A stretch of 64,000 nucleotides of DNA from G965276675 sp965276675 (lineage in GTDB: Bacteria; Acidobacteriota; Terriglobia; Terriglobales; Acidobacteriaceae). The stretch lies in NCBI GenBank assembly GCA_965276675.1, contig OZ255624.1, positions 992,001 to 1,056,000 on the forward strand, read 5' to 3'. How positions within the stretch are numbered: the stretch's first letter is position 1; each line of letters opens with the position of its first letter. Of this stretch, positions 16,081 through 25,063 are shown in pieces. Below the pieces are notes generated by a model. The model made no database searches, was not told where the DNA came from, and worked only from the letters and a program-made list of their open reading frames with translations. The position numbers and the translations under genes were made by a program.

Positions 16081-18774
16081 TCAGCGCGTGCGCGCCCTCT
16101 CCAGGCCTTTACGCGCGGGGCCGTCAGGTCCTGCTCCGTTGCGGGAGGTCATGGGCAGTGTGGCTGAGGTCGTAATCGTGTTGGCCACGGAGGGATCATC
16201 CCGAAGCTTGAGATAGAGCTGGCCCCCGGCGGGACGCGGCACATTCAATGTGGTGCTGGCAAAGCCATCCGGTACAGAGATGCTGTGCGAGAACTGGGCA
16301 TCCGAAGCAACGGAATCGATCAGAAACAGATTCGTTCCAGTCAAGGTGCATTCGCCTGCTGTGTCAGCTTGGGCAGCGGAGCCGACCGCCGATCCCGTGC
16401 TTGCGCCCCCCGGCGCAGACTGCGCACCGATGGCCGCGGGCTGGTCTTCTCCATTTGCTTGAGCATTCGCCTGGGCCGGCGTTGTGCCCGCCGGGGTTGC
16501 GTTTTTGGAGGCGCGAGGGCAACGGAGTGCAGTGATCGAAGGTACGCGCACCAGAGTTCCCAGCGGCGTCCAATCGCCCTTGACTCCATTTGCGTCCACA
16601 GGCCGCAACTGCAGGGGACCAAACGCGGAGGGCCCAAAGCTCTTCAACGGATCGAAGACACCGCGCAGGATAGTTGCATCCTGCAGGATCAGGCTGCCGT
16701 CGCTCATGTCCAGGGTGGTGTGCAGCGACTCATCCGTCGATGCGATCTCAATTCTTTCTGTGCGAGAAAACGACGCGGGTACGACAGTCTTCAGGAAGAA
16801 CGAGACTCTTTCTCCCATTGGCAGCTCATTTGGATCAGTGAGAGTTACATTTGTAGGGGAGGCGTTCGCAGCAGCCTGGTCCGGGGCGGGCTCCACGCTT
16901 TTGCTCATGAGCGTCACCTGTGGACGAGCCGCCTCGCTACTGGTGGGGATGCTGAGAACGCGACCGTCCTTGAGCGCTACCTTTGCCGTCAGTTGTTGCT
17001 TAGGCGCGAGCGCCTTTGCCGCGGCTGCGTCGACCGCCTTCATCTGCAGCAGGTCCTTATCGCCTTTGCGCGACAGCTCACCTGGAACAAAGTGGACTCC
17101 CTCGACCACGAGGTTAGACACTTCATCCAGCCGCGTCCCTTTCAGAACCCCGGTGCTATCGCCGGAGTGGAACGAGAAGGCATCCAGGTGGCCGGCCTCG
17201 GCATAGGTGTGTAGCGGCATCTCATCCGGCTTCGCCAGCCCTCCCTGCTGTACCAGAAGCGTCAGCGAACCCGGGGCTGCATCCGCAAGCGGAATCTTCA
17301 GCGAAAGCTCGTCCGGCTTTGTCACCTTGTACTCTGCCTGCATCTCCTTCCCGGCTGCATCGCGGAAGCTGACACCCGTCACACACGCGGCCTCTCCCTG
17401 GAGGTGCAGTTCGTCCTCACGGCCCACCACCAGCGAAGTCGTGTCGGCAGGCGCCACTGTCCAGGTTACGGAGTGCGGCAGCTGCAGCGGGAAGCTGGGC
17501 CCGGTGAAGGGCTGGAAGCCCCACAGACCTTTCACAGTGCCGCTAACGTGAGTGCCACTCAATCCGCTGGTGCTGGTGTTCGCTCCGAGCTTTGTCCCCT
17601 GTGGCGACGCCGCGTCCACGACAAAGCCACCCTTGGAGGCGACTGCCGTGGTGGGCAGATCGACACTCTTGCCGGTCTTGTCCTGTACATGGAGCACCAG
17701 ATTATGCGCGTACGCGGTGGAGTAGACCAGGGGCGATCCATCGGTTGGAAGCACAAGATCCGCGCCTGCCAGGCAGCGAATCTGCTTGGGATCTATCGCG
17801 TGAAGCGGGGGAAACTGCGGCGGCTCAATCGCTGGCAAAGCCACAACGATCACCGACTTTGGATTGTGAAAGGAAGGCGGGTTGTTGAGCTTGAGATCGA
17901 GCGTGTCCTGCTTAGGAAAGTTAAGGGCCGGGATGTACTGGTACTCCGCTGTATGCAGGCTCTCCAGCAGCCGCGCCATGTCTACCACAGCGCCCACATA
18001 GGCGCTGTAATAGCCTGCGCCCGCAGTGGGCGTGGCGCTTAGCTGGGAGACCAGGTCGGAGCCGGGCCCGTTGGTCAACGTCGAGACCATTGACTGGCTG
18101 TGGCCGTCGTTCAGGACCAGCTGGTCGCTATTTTGCGTAAGGCACTGCTCCTGCTCGTTTGTGGGCTTGTCGAAGCAATCCTGGTTCACCTTGAGATTCA
18201 GGCTGCGAGCCAGCAGCAGAGAGATATCATGGAGCGTCTTGGGATCCGCGTCCGATGCCTTACGTATTGCTGCCACATAGGTCTGCACGCGAGAGCGGTC
18301 CAGGCTGGCCTGGTTCAGGTCCTGCGAGGATCGCACAAACGCTCCCGGACGTCCCCTGACCGCATTGCGCAGCGTCTTATAGTCTCCACCCGTCTCGGGG
18401 GCAAGAAAGAGCAGAGTCTGCTGGGCGTCTTCCGGCACTGTGAAGACGAGGCCTTCCTCGCTGACCTGCTTTGACCACGTCTCCGCTTTGAGAAACCACT
18501 TTTCAGGTGGGGGATTGGTCGCGCCGCGCAAAAAGGCGATCACCATCAAGTAACGGGCGGACTGCGTCGGCGGCAGATTTGGATGCACCCACACCTTGTC
18601 GCCAGGCTCGAGGTTGGGCACCTCCGCGATCGGCAGCGTCTTGCCCCCGCGGGTCACGCGCACGTCAATCTTGGGACCTGCAAGATCGAAGGGGGCCGTA
18701 GTGTCGGCGGGCAACGCCGGTATCGTCCCGCTGAGTAGCAGGGCGGTAGCCACACACGCACGCCGGAAATTCAT
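16081..18774 (-). CDS. Large exported hypothetical protein
   Basis: An 897-residue protein with a clear signal peptide (RRACVATALLLSGTIPALPA) and a strong ribosome-binding site, AAAGGGAG, ahead of the ATG. After the leader comes DLAGPKIDVRVTRGGKTLPI, then PNLEPGDKVWVHPNLPP, suggesting beta-sandwich modules; residues ~440-720 look like repeated Ig-like or IPT-like strands (LVVGREDELHLQGEAACVT). Near residue 800 an Ala/Gln/Gly-rich linker precedes a final ~70-residue strand-rich end. I know no function. It lies directly downstream of the VWA gene on the same strand, 115 bases apart, and the pair may act together at the envelope. Confidence 0.8.
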   Translation of the reverse strand: MNFRRACVATALLLSGTIPALPADTTAPFDLAGPKIDVRVTRGGKTLPIAEVPNLEPGDKVWVHPNLPPTQSARYLMVIAFLRGATNPPPEKWFLKAETWSKQVSEEGLVFTVPEDAQQTLLFLAPETGGDYKTLRNAVRGRPGAFVRSSQDLNQASLDRSRVQTYVAAIRKASDADPKTLHDISLLLARSLNLKVNQDCFDKPTNEQEQCLTQNSDQLVLNDGHSQSMVSTLTNGPGSDLVSQLSATPTAGAGYYSAYVGAVVDMARLLESLHTAEYQYIPALNFPKQDTLDLKLNNPPSFHNPKSVIVVALPAIEPPQFPPLHAIDPKQIRCLAGADLVLPTDGSPLVYSTAYAHNLVLHVQDKTGKSVDLPTTAVASKGGFVVDAASPQGTKLGANTSTSGLSGTHVSGTVKGLWGFQPFTGPSFPLQLPHSVTWTVAPADTTSLVVGREDELHLQGEAACVTGVSFRDAAGKEMQAEYKVTKPDELSLKIPLADAAPGSLTLLVQQGGLAKPDEMPLHTYAEAGHLDAFSFHSGDSTGVLKGTRLDEVSNLVVEGVHFVPGELSRKGDKDLLQMKAVDAAAAKALAPKQQLTAKVALKDGRVLSIPTSSEAARPQVTLMSKSVEPAPDQAAANASPTNVTLTDPNELPMGERVSFFLKTVVPASFSRTERIEIASTDESLHTTLDMSDGSLILQDATILRGVFDPLKSFGPSAFGPLQLRPVDANGVKGDWTPLGTLVRVPSITALRCPRASKNATPAGTTPAQANAQANGEDQPAAIGAQSAPGGASTGSAVGSAAQADTAGECTLTGTNLFLIDSVASDAQFSHSISVPDGFASTTLNVPRPAGGQLYLKLRDDPSVANTITTSATLPMTSRNGAGPDGPARKGLERARTR

Positions 18775-18889
18775 ACAAACTCCCTTTCGACTCAAGAACA
18801 TCAAGACACAATTTTGCAAAAGAATCAATCACCCAGCTCGGGGCTTGTCCGCCGCGCTACGCACGAGGTAAGGCGCGTGGGGCTCAGGT

Positions 18890-19840
18890 TTACTTGCCGT
18901 CATCGATAAAGATGCGGTCCGGAGCCTGTACCTTTGTATTCGGCGCATTGACCATCACCTTGAGCTGCTGAAGTCCCTTCTTGCCACTCGGGGGTGTCAC
19001 ACTGAGCTGATATTGATTCTCCAGATTATTTGTGATCTCGGAGAAGAACGGCTCCATATCGACTGGGTCTCCGAAGCCCACGTAGAACGTTTTGCCGCCC
19101 GTGGCTTCGGTCAGTTCGATCAGGTAATTCTGCCCGCTGTTCGTCCCGACATAGGTCCGGTCCACACCACCAGTATCGCGGAAGTAGATGGCATAGACCA
19201 CGACTCCTGCCCGCAGAGCGTCGCGCATGGCTGAGTTGACGTAGGGATTTTCAGGGTCAAAGCGCAATCCGTAGTAGCGATCGATGCCGTCCGTCACCAT
19301 CACGACCTCACGGCGCACGCCGGCTGTCGGCTTTGGCCAGTGTTTGACTACATCCGACAGAACGAAATAGGGGCTATTGCCGCCCGGTATCCCCATGGGC
19401 AGACGCAGCGTCGCGGCTACGGCCCCGTGATCCGTGGTGAAGGGCTGCAAGAGCCGCGCTCCACTATTCTGCATATAGGCCACCGCCACCTGCGTGGTAG
19501 GGGCCTGCTTGTTCAGGAAGGCTTTCATCTCCGGGAGGTGCAGGCCCAAGGTGCTCCGTGCAGAATCGTCGATGAGTAGCAAAAGCTGCAAATTGGTCCT
19601 GGTCCCGGGAGAAGTCTCGTGAAAAGCTTGCCAATTTTCAATGGGTACTTTGTTGCCGTCGACCTTAGCCGTCACGTGCTGGGCTGGGATCATCGTTATA
19701 GTTTCGTTACCCTTTGGTACTACCGTCACGATCGTCTGCGTTCTAGTGCTGCCGCCCTCCTGGGCCCAAGCGATACTTCCCAATCCGCTGCAAATCACTG
19801 CTCCAGCAACAAGCGCCTGCAATGAATATCGTATTCCCAT
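18890..19840 (-). CDS. Exported VWA-domain protein
   Basis: A 316-residue secreted or periplasmic protein: signal peptide ending SIAWAQE, a short strand-rich lead, then a von Willebrand A fold from ~residue 83. The metal-site motif is present but degenerate, LLLIDDSARSTLGLHL (DxSxR rather than DxSxS); later strands VAVAYMQN, REVVMVTDGIDRY and VVVYAIYFRDTG follow the expected order. Related acidobacterial proteins are annotated as VWFA-related domain proteins. Upstream of the large exported protein gene in the same direction; divergent from the HAD-UbiA gene. Ligand unknown. Confidence 0.85.
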   Translation of the reverse strand: MGIRYSLQALVAGAVICSGLGSIAWAQEGGSTRTQTIVTVVPKGNETITMIPAQHVTAKVDGNKVPIENWQAFHETSPGTRTNLQLLLLIDDSARSTLGLHLPEMKAFLNKQAPTTQVAVAYMQNSGARLLQPFTTDHGAVAATLRLPMGIPGGNSPYFVLSDVVKHWPKPTAGVRREVVMVTDGIDRYYGLRFDPENPYVNSAMRDALRAGVVVYAIYFRDTGGVDRTYVGTNSGQNYLIELTEATGGKTFYVGFGDPVDMEPFFSEITNNLENQYQLSVTPPSGKKGLQQLKVMVNAPNTKVQAPDRIFIDDGK

Positions 19841-20136
19841 CTTTTAAACTCCTTTTAACCACACCACACTTCGATGATGCATGCGCATCTCCAACGGACG
19901 CTTACTTTAAAGTCATACCAGTGGGCTACCCGCCTGAATGGTTAGACGGCCAAAACTCTTCCTGGCCGCGAAAGTGGCTTTGTTATGCTTAACAGAGACC
20001 TAGAATCGAGCCGGAGCGCGTAGCCTGGCTGAGATTACGGTGTCTTTCCGCCTTTTAGACTTCGTGCGCCCTAGATTTTCGTGGAGTACCGGACTCTGCA
20101 GCAGACATAGCATTCGTTTCGCTCTACAGGACACCC

Positions 20137-21573
20137 ATGCACTCCTCTGCGTCTCTTGAACTCGAACGGCCTCTGTGTGTGGACCTTGATGGTACGTTGG
20201 TCAAGTCTGACACACTGATCGACTCGCTTCTGCTGCTCGCACGCAGGCGGCCGGTTGACTTCTTCCGTACGCCGCTCTGGGCCTTAAAGGGCAAGGCCAA
20301 CCTGAAGAAGCGGGTGACCGCGCTGGTCTCGCTCAATGTGGAGCATCTGCCGTACAACCGCGCTCTGCTTGAGTACTTGATGGCCGAGCATGGCGATGGC
20401 CGCAAGCTCTACCTCGCGACCGGAGCTGACTCAGTCCTGGCGCATCGCATCGCCGCGCACCTTGGCATCTTTGAGGACGTGCTCTGCAGCGACGGCACCA
20501 CTAACCTGATCGGTCACAATAAACTGGCTGGCTTTCGGAGCCGCTTTGGCGGCGACTTCGACTATGTCGGCAATGCCCGCCCGGATGTGCCCCTTCTGGG
20601 CGCCGCGACCGAGCCGATGGTCGCCAATCCGGAGCTCTCCCTGCGGCTGCTGTTGCGCATGCGCAAGATGAGAGTGGCGCGCAGCTTTGATGATAGGGCG
20701 AGCTCGCTGCGGGTCTTCCTGAAGGCCATCCGCATGCACCAGTGGGCGAAGAACGTCCTGATCTTTCTTCCCCTGCTTCTGGCGCACAGCTTCCGTTTGC
20801 CTATCCTCGGAGCTGCAGCCCTCGCTTTTCTGTGCTTTAGCCTGTGTGCCTCAGCCACTTACATCATCAACGATCTGCTGGATATCGAAGCCGATCGCCA
20901 GCACCCTAAGAAGCGCAATCGCGCCTTCGCCTCGGGCAATCTTTCGGCCTTCGGCGGACTCTCCATCACGGCCGGCTTTCTCCTGCTGGCATTCCTGGGA
21001 ACGCACTTCCTGCCGATCGCCTTTCTGGGCTGGCTCTCGCTTTACCTAGTGACGACGCTTGCCTACTCGCTGGCTCTCAAGCGGGTGGTCATCCTCGACG
21101 TAGTTGTGCTTGCTGGCCTGTATACCCTGCGTCTGCTGGCCGGGGCCGCAGCTACCGGCACGTATATCTCGCCCTGGCTGGCGGCTTTCTCCATCTTCAT
21201 CTTTCTCTCGCTGGCGATGGTCAAGCGGTTCAGCGAACTGCAGAATGTCCGCTCGGCGGGGGCTGCTCTGGTTAATGGGCGCGGCTACCTGCTGACCGAC
21301 ATTGAGCAGGTCCGGACCTTCGGCACCTCCAGCGCCTTTGCCTCCATTGTGGTCTTCGCTATCTATATCGGCCAGCCGGATGTGACGGGTCTCTACCGCC
21401 ACCACGACCGCATGTGGCTGATCGTGCTGCTCATGATTCTCTGGCTCTGCCGCGTCTGGCTGCTTGCCTCCCGTGGCGAACTGGATGAGGATCCAGTGGT
21501 GTTTGCATTGACGGATAGGATGAGCATGCTCATGGGCCTGGGCGTTGTGGTCATCGCGCTCCTCGCACTATGA
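20137..21573 (+). CDS. HAD phosphatase-UbiA prenyltransferase fusion, decaprenyl-phosphate phosphoribosyltransferase-like
   Basis: Two-domain membrane enzyme of 478 residues. Residues ~10-190 are a HAD-like domain: CVDLDGTLVKSDT (motif I), LATGAD, a GHNKLAGF lysine, and YVGNARPDVPLL (motif IV, GN in place of the usual GD). Residues ~195-478 are a UbiA prenyltransferase with AIRMHQWAKNVLIFLPLL, the Asp-rich IINDLLDIEADRQHPKKR motif and ~8 membrane helices. In mycobacteria the UbiA homologue Rv3806c joins PRPP to decaprenyl phosphate and a separate phosphatase removes the 5-phosphate; here both functions may be fused. Next genes are DprE1- and DprE2-like, supporting polyprenyl-phospho-arabinose synthesis. 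Confidence 0.85.
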   Translation: MHSSASLELERPLCVDLDGTLVKSDTLIDSLLLLARRRPVDFFRTPLWALKGKANLKKRVTALVSLNVEHLPYNRALLEYLMAEHGDGRKLYLATGADSVLAHRIAAHLGIFEDVLCSDGTTNLIGHNKLAGFRSRFGGDFDYVGNARPDVPLLGAATEPMVANPELSLRLLLRMRKMRVARSFDDRASSLRVFLKAIRMHQWAKNVLIFLPLLLAHSFRLPILGAAALAFLCFSLCASATYIINDLLDIEADRQHPKKRNRAFASGNLSAFGGLSITAGFLLLAFLGTHFLPIAFLGWLSLYLVTTLAYSLALKRVVILDVVVLAGLYTLRLLAGAAATGTYISPWLAAFSIFIFLSLAMVKRFSELQNVRSAGAALVNGRGYLLTDIEQVRTFGTSSAFASIVVFAIYIGQPDVTGLYRHHDRMWLIVLLMILWLCRVWLLASRGELDEDPVVFALTDRMSMLMGLGVVVIALLAL

Positions 21574-21671
21574 ACGGCTTCCGCTCTTGTGCGGACTGAA
21601 GCACACCTCTGCTTACAACTCAATGCCACTTGTTACTCTTCACTTGTTAACCTAGGGAAAACGAGCTCCTG

Positions 21672-23003
21672 ATGCCTGCAAAAGAAGCAAAACCCACATT
21701 TGAATCCTGGGGACGGTACCCAAAGCTCCAGGCCGAGGTTGTCCCACTCTTCTGGACGACCGATTTTCCGGCCGCGCACCCGCCACGCACCCGCGTGCTG
21801 CCGGTCGGCATGGGACGCTCCTATGGCGACTCCTGCCTTCTGGAGAACGGCACCCTCCTTGCCGCCCGTGGAATGGATCGCTTTCTTGCCTTCAACCCTG
21901 AAACGGGCCTGCTGCGCTGCGAGGCGGGCGTCACCCTGGCGGAGATCCTCGATTTCGGCGTGCCCCGCGGCTGGTTTTTGCCCGTCACACCTGGTACGAA
22001 GTACGTCACCGTAGGTGGCGCGATTGCCAATGACATTCACGGTAAGAACCATCACATCGCCGGCACCTTTGGCCGCCATGTGCCGCGGTTTGAACTAACC
22101 CGCTCAACCGGCGAACGCTTTGAGTGCTCGCCCACAGAAAATCAGGCCTGGTATGCCGCCACGATAGGCGGTCTCGGATTGACCGGACTGATCACCTGGG
22201 CCGAGGTACAGCTGCGTCCGATTGTCTCCCGCAAGATCAGGTACGAGGGCATCAAGTTCGTCGGGATTGAGGAGTTCGTCGCGCTCTCCAAGGCCAGCAC
22301 GCATATCGAGTACACGGTGGCCTGGATCGACTGCGTCTCCACCGGCAAGAACTTCGCCCGCGGCATTTTTATGCAGGGTGATCACTCAGAGATCCCAGAT
22401 GATCTGAAGCCTTCCGGCAAACCCAAGCTCACACTGCCCGTGGATCTGCCACCATTTCTGCTGAACAAGACGACCATCGGCGCGTTCAACACGGTCTATT
22501 ACAACAAACAGCTCTCGAAACACACGTCATCGCTGGTGGATTACGAGCCCTTCTTTTATCCGCTGGATATAATTCATCACTGGAATCGTGGCTATGGAAA
22601 AGACGGCCTGCTCCAGTTCCAGTGCGTGCTGCCGTGGGAGCCGGGTGACTTCCAGCAGGGCATTATCCAGGTGCTTAAAGCGATTACGGCGTCGGGACTG
22701 GCTTCTTTCCTGGCGGTGATCAAGGTCTTCGGCGACGCCCCGTCTCCAGGGATGATGTCGTTTCCTGCGCCCGGTATAACACTGGCTCTGGATTTTCCGG
22801 TCCGCGCTGAGATCGCCTTCGACCTTTGCGACCGGCTCGCCAACATCACCGCCGAGTATGGCGGCAAGATGTACCCTGCCAAGGATGCGCGCATGGGCCC
22901 GCAGCACTTCCAGCAGTTCTATCCGCAGTGGCAGGATTTTTCCCGCTACATCGACCCGGCCTTCTCCTCCGCCTTCTGGCAAAGGGTAACCGAGCGTGTC
23001 TAA
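21672..23003 (+). CDS. FAD-dependent oxidoreductase, decaprenylphosphoryl-ribose 2-oxidase (DprE1)-like
   Basis: Probably oxidises the ribose 2-OH of a polyprenyl-phospho-ribose. FAD-binding PCMH features are LPVGMGRSYGDSCLL, CEAGVTLAEILDFG, VTPGTKYVTVGGAIANDIHG, FGRHVPRFELTRSTGE; the C-terminal cap contains VIKVFGDAPSPG, and MYPAKDARM, which carries the lysine equivalent to K418 of mycobacterial DprE1. The residue equivalent to C387 (the covalent benzothiazinone target) appears to be alanine, residue 372, in GITLALDFPV. 443 residues, near the family length. It sits 98 bases after the UbiA gene and overlaps the start of the SDR gene by eight bases. Confidence 0.88.
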   Translation: MPAKEAKPTFESWGRYPKLQAEVVPLFWTTDFPAAHPPRTRVLPVGMGRSYGDSCLLENGTLLAARGMDRFLAFNPETGLLRCEAGVTLAEILDFGVPRGWFLPVTPGTKYVTVGGAIANDIHGKNHHIAGTFGRHVPRFELTRSTGERFECSPTENQAWYAATIGGLGLTGLITWAEVQLRPIVSRKIRYEGIKFVGIEEFVALSKASTHIEYTVAWIDCVSTGKNFARGIFMQGDHSEIPDDLKPSGKPKLTLPVDLPPFLLNKTTIGAFNTVYYNKQLSKHTSSLVDYEPFFYPLDIIHHWNRGYGKDGLLQFQCVLPWEPGDFQQGIIQVLKAITASGLASFLAVIKVFGDAPSPGMMSFPAPGITLALDFPVRAEIAFDLCDRLANITAEYGGKMYPAKDARMGPQHFQQFYPQWQDFSRYIDPAFSSAFWQRVTERV

Positions 23004-23775
23004 TTCACAGCGGCGCGTCCAGTCCTCCCCGCTTATGCCGAACCGCATTCTTGTACTGGGCGCAACCTCGAGCATCGCGATGGCGGTGATGCGTCAACTG
23101 GTTCAGCCTTCGGCGCGCTTCTTCCTCGTCGCCCGTTCTAAGGCAAAGCTCTCCGTGGTGGCGCAGGACCTGCTGGTGCGCGGCGCCGAGCGGGTGGATA
23201 TGTGTGTTGTGGATCTGGATGACACCGCAGCCCATCCGCAGATGCTTGCCTCCGCTGTCGAGCGCCTGGGCGCGATCGACATGGCGCTGATCGCGCATGG
23301 CGTGCTGGGGGAGCAGTCCGAGGCAGAGGCCAGTTTTGAGACGACGGAGAGGCTCCTGCAGACCAATCTCCTGTCGCCGATCTCCCTGATTACCTGGCTG
23401 GCGAATTACTTCCAAAAAAGAGGCAATGGCATTCTCGCTGTTATCTCATCCGTAGCCGGCGACCGCGGGCGCAGGAGCAACTACGTTTACGGAGCTTCCA
23501 AAGGCGCACTGAATACATTTTTGGACGGCGTTCGCAACCGCTGCGACCGGCATGGCGTGCATGTGCTCACCATCAAGCCCGGCTTTGTGGCCACGCCCAT
23601 GACGGCGCACATCCCGAAAAACGCTCTGTTTGCGACCCCCGATCAGGTCGCTACCGGCATTCTGGGCGCCATTCGGAAGCGGAAGGATATCGTCTATCTC
23701 CCGTTCTTCTGGGCGCCCATCATGTTCGTGATTCGATCCATCCCGGAGCGCATCTTCAAGACCAAGAATCTGTAG
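22996..23775 (+). CDS. SDR, decaprenylphosphoryl-2-keto-ribose reductase (DprE2)-like
   Basis: Predicted NAD(P)H-dependent reductase completing epimerisation of polyprenyl-phospho-ribose to -arabinose with the preceding DprE1-like enzyme. Rossmann motif LVLGATSSIAMAVMRQL, DIDMALIAHG-type strand (AIDMALIAHGVLG), Ser in ISSVAGDRGR and the catalytic YGASKGALNTF are present; the C-terminus ends in a hydrophobic region FFWAPIMFVIRSIPERIF. The GTG start overlaps dprE1; an ATG at 23035 directly before PNRILVLGAT is an equally good start. 259 residues. Confidence 0.86.
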   Translation: MSNSQRRVQSSPLMPNRILVLGATSSIAMAVMRQLVQPSARFFLVARSKAKLSVVAQDLLVRGAERVDMCVVDLDDTAAHPQMLASAVERLGAIDMALIAHGVLGEQSEAEASFETTERLLQTNLLSPISLITWLANYFQKRGNGILAVISSVAGDRGRRSNYVYGASKGALNTFLDGVRNRCDRHGVHVLTIKPGFVATPMTAHIPKNALFATPDQVATGILGAIRKRKDIVYLPFFWAPIMFVIRSIPERIFKTKNL

Positions 23776-23866
23776 GTCTGGTCGAGGCGTTGAACAGTAG
23801 GCCTCCCTGTCATTAACCTTTCGTTTGCCCCTAGAGATTGAGTTCTGGCGTGGAGATGCTCACCGC

Positions 23867-24739
23867 CTACTTGCGCACTGACTTACTCGCCTGCTGCAGC
23901 GCAAGTTCTTTGCGATATGTGGCTTCAAGCTCGGCCACAGCGTCGCGATAGCCTTTGGGATCGACCCAGATGGAACGGCCCTCATCGGGTAGGCGATCGA
24001 GTTTGGAGAGCATGTTGAAGTAAATTCCATGTGCGCCGAGGAAGATGTCGCAAGGCAACGCCTTCAGAGTGGCGAATGTGTGGTCGAAATCAGTCGTAAT
24101 GCCCGGGTAAGCGGCGGGTTTTCCATGGCCGGGGACCAGCTGCACACCAGGATTGAGTGCCCATCCACCGACGATGACGACGTGGAAGGTACGGCCGGCT
24201 TCATGCGTCTGCATGGTCCACGTTGTGCAGCCTCGGGTATGTCCGGCTGTCTTGTGGGCGGTAAGAGTGGTGCCGCCCAGGGTGACGGTATCGTGGTCGT
24301 GCAGCGTGCGATTTACGCGCACCGGAGGAAAGTGCGGGAGGGTAGGATCGAAGTCAGCCGCTCCGCCGGTCTCGATAACGTCAACGTCCCCATCCATGAC
24401 CATGTGTTGGGCGTGGGTTTCTTGGAGGACTTCAGCCGCACCGGCAACATGATCGTAGTGTGCCTGGCTGCTAAGGAGGATCCTGGTGTCTGTCCATCGA
24501 AAACCAAGCTTTTCGATGCTGCTACGAATCTGCGGCGGTGAAGACTTCAGGTTGGCGTTGATGAGGATGTTGCCTTTGCGCGTAACGATAAGATAGGCGG
24601 CCAGATCGCGCGATCCGACGTAATAGAGGTTGTCGGAGATCTTGAATGGAGCGACGGGAGTAGTCCAGTCGGCAGGCATGGCGTGGCAAGGTGTGACCGC
24701 GAGGGTGAGAACTAGAGCAAGAAAGAGGAGTACTTTCAT
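23867..24739 (-). CDS. Subclass B3 metallo-beta-lactamase-like hydrolase with Gln in zinc site
   Basis: Exported 290-residue metallo-hydrolase: signal peptide VLLFLALVLTLAVTPCHAMP, then the MBL fold. Metal ligands visible are SSQAHYDHVAG (Q92-x-H94-x-D96-H97), TAGHTRGCTTW (His), and LGAHGIYFN (His). The standard site is HxHxDH; glutamine at the first position is known from GOB enzymes, a B3 subgroup. NLYYVGSRDLAAYLIVT and ILINANLKSS are typical B3 strands. The catalogue of ligands supports a real enzyme, but whether it hydrolyses beta-lactams is not shown. No regulator nearby. Start at the ATG before the signal peptide; a longer frame lacks support. Confidence 0.87.
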   Translation of the reverse strand: MKVLLFLALVLTLAVTPCHAMPADWTTPVAPFKISDNLYYVGSRDLAAYLIVTRKGNILINANLKSSPPQIRSSIEKLGFRWTDTRILLSSQAHYDHVAGAAEVLQETHAQHMVMDGDVDVIETGGAADFDPTLPHFPPVRVNRTLHDHDTVTLGGTTLTAHKTAGHTRGCTTWTMQTHEAGRTFHVVIVGGWALNPGVQLVPGHGKPAAYPGITTDFDHTFATLKALPCDIFLGAHGIYFNMLSKLDRLPDEGRSIWVDPKGYRDAVAELEATYRKELALQQASKSVRK

Positions 24740-25063
24740 GGAAAACAAGCGTATGGCGGGGAGGAATGTGCGAATCGTGAGTTGACGGAATAGTAAATAC
24801 AAGGCAGAATCCCTCCGGAGGAAACAGGCCACAAATGACAAGTGTGGAAGGCATGGAAGGCGATCAAGCTGGCTTCCCACGTTTCTCATACTCGTGGAAC
24901 TCCTTTTGTGTTCCCAAGGCTTCGATGACTAAATTGCTATTAAGAGGCAGCGACAAAGACCAGCCCAGCAGACAAGTCACGCCACTGCCATCGCCAGGGA
25001 CTTGTAACGAGGTCTTGGTCCGGGGTGTAACTCCAGGTGTAACGGATATTCCGGTCTACGTAC

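Noticed and set aside
16285..17214. 309-codon frame antisense to the large exported protein
   Set aside because: No motif; the minus-strand gene has a signal peptide and ribosome-binding site.
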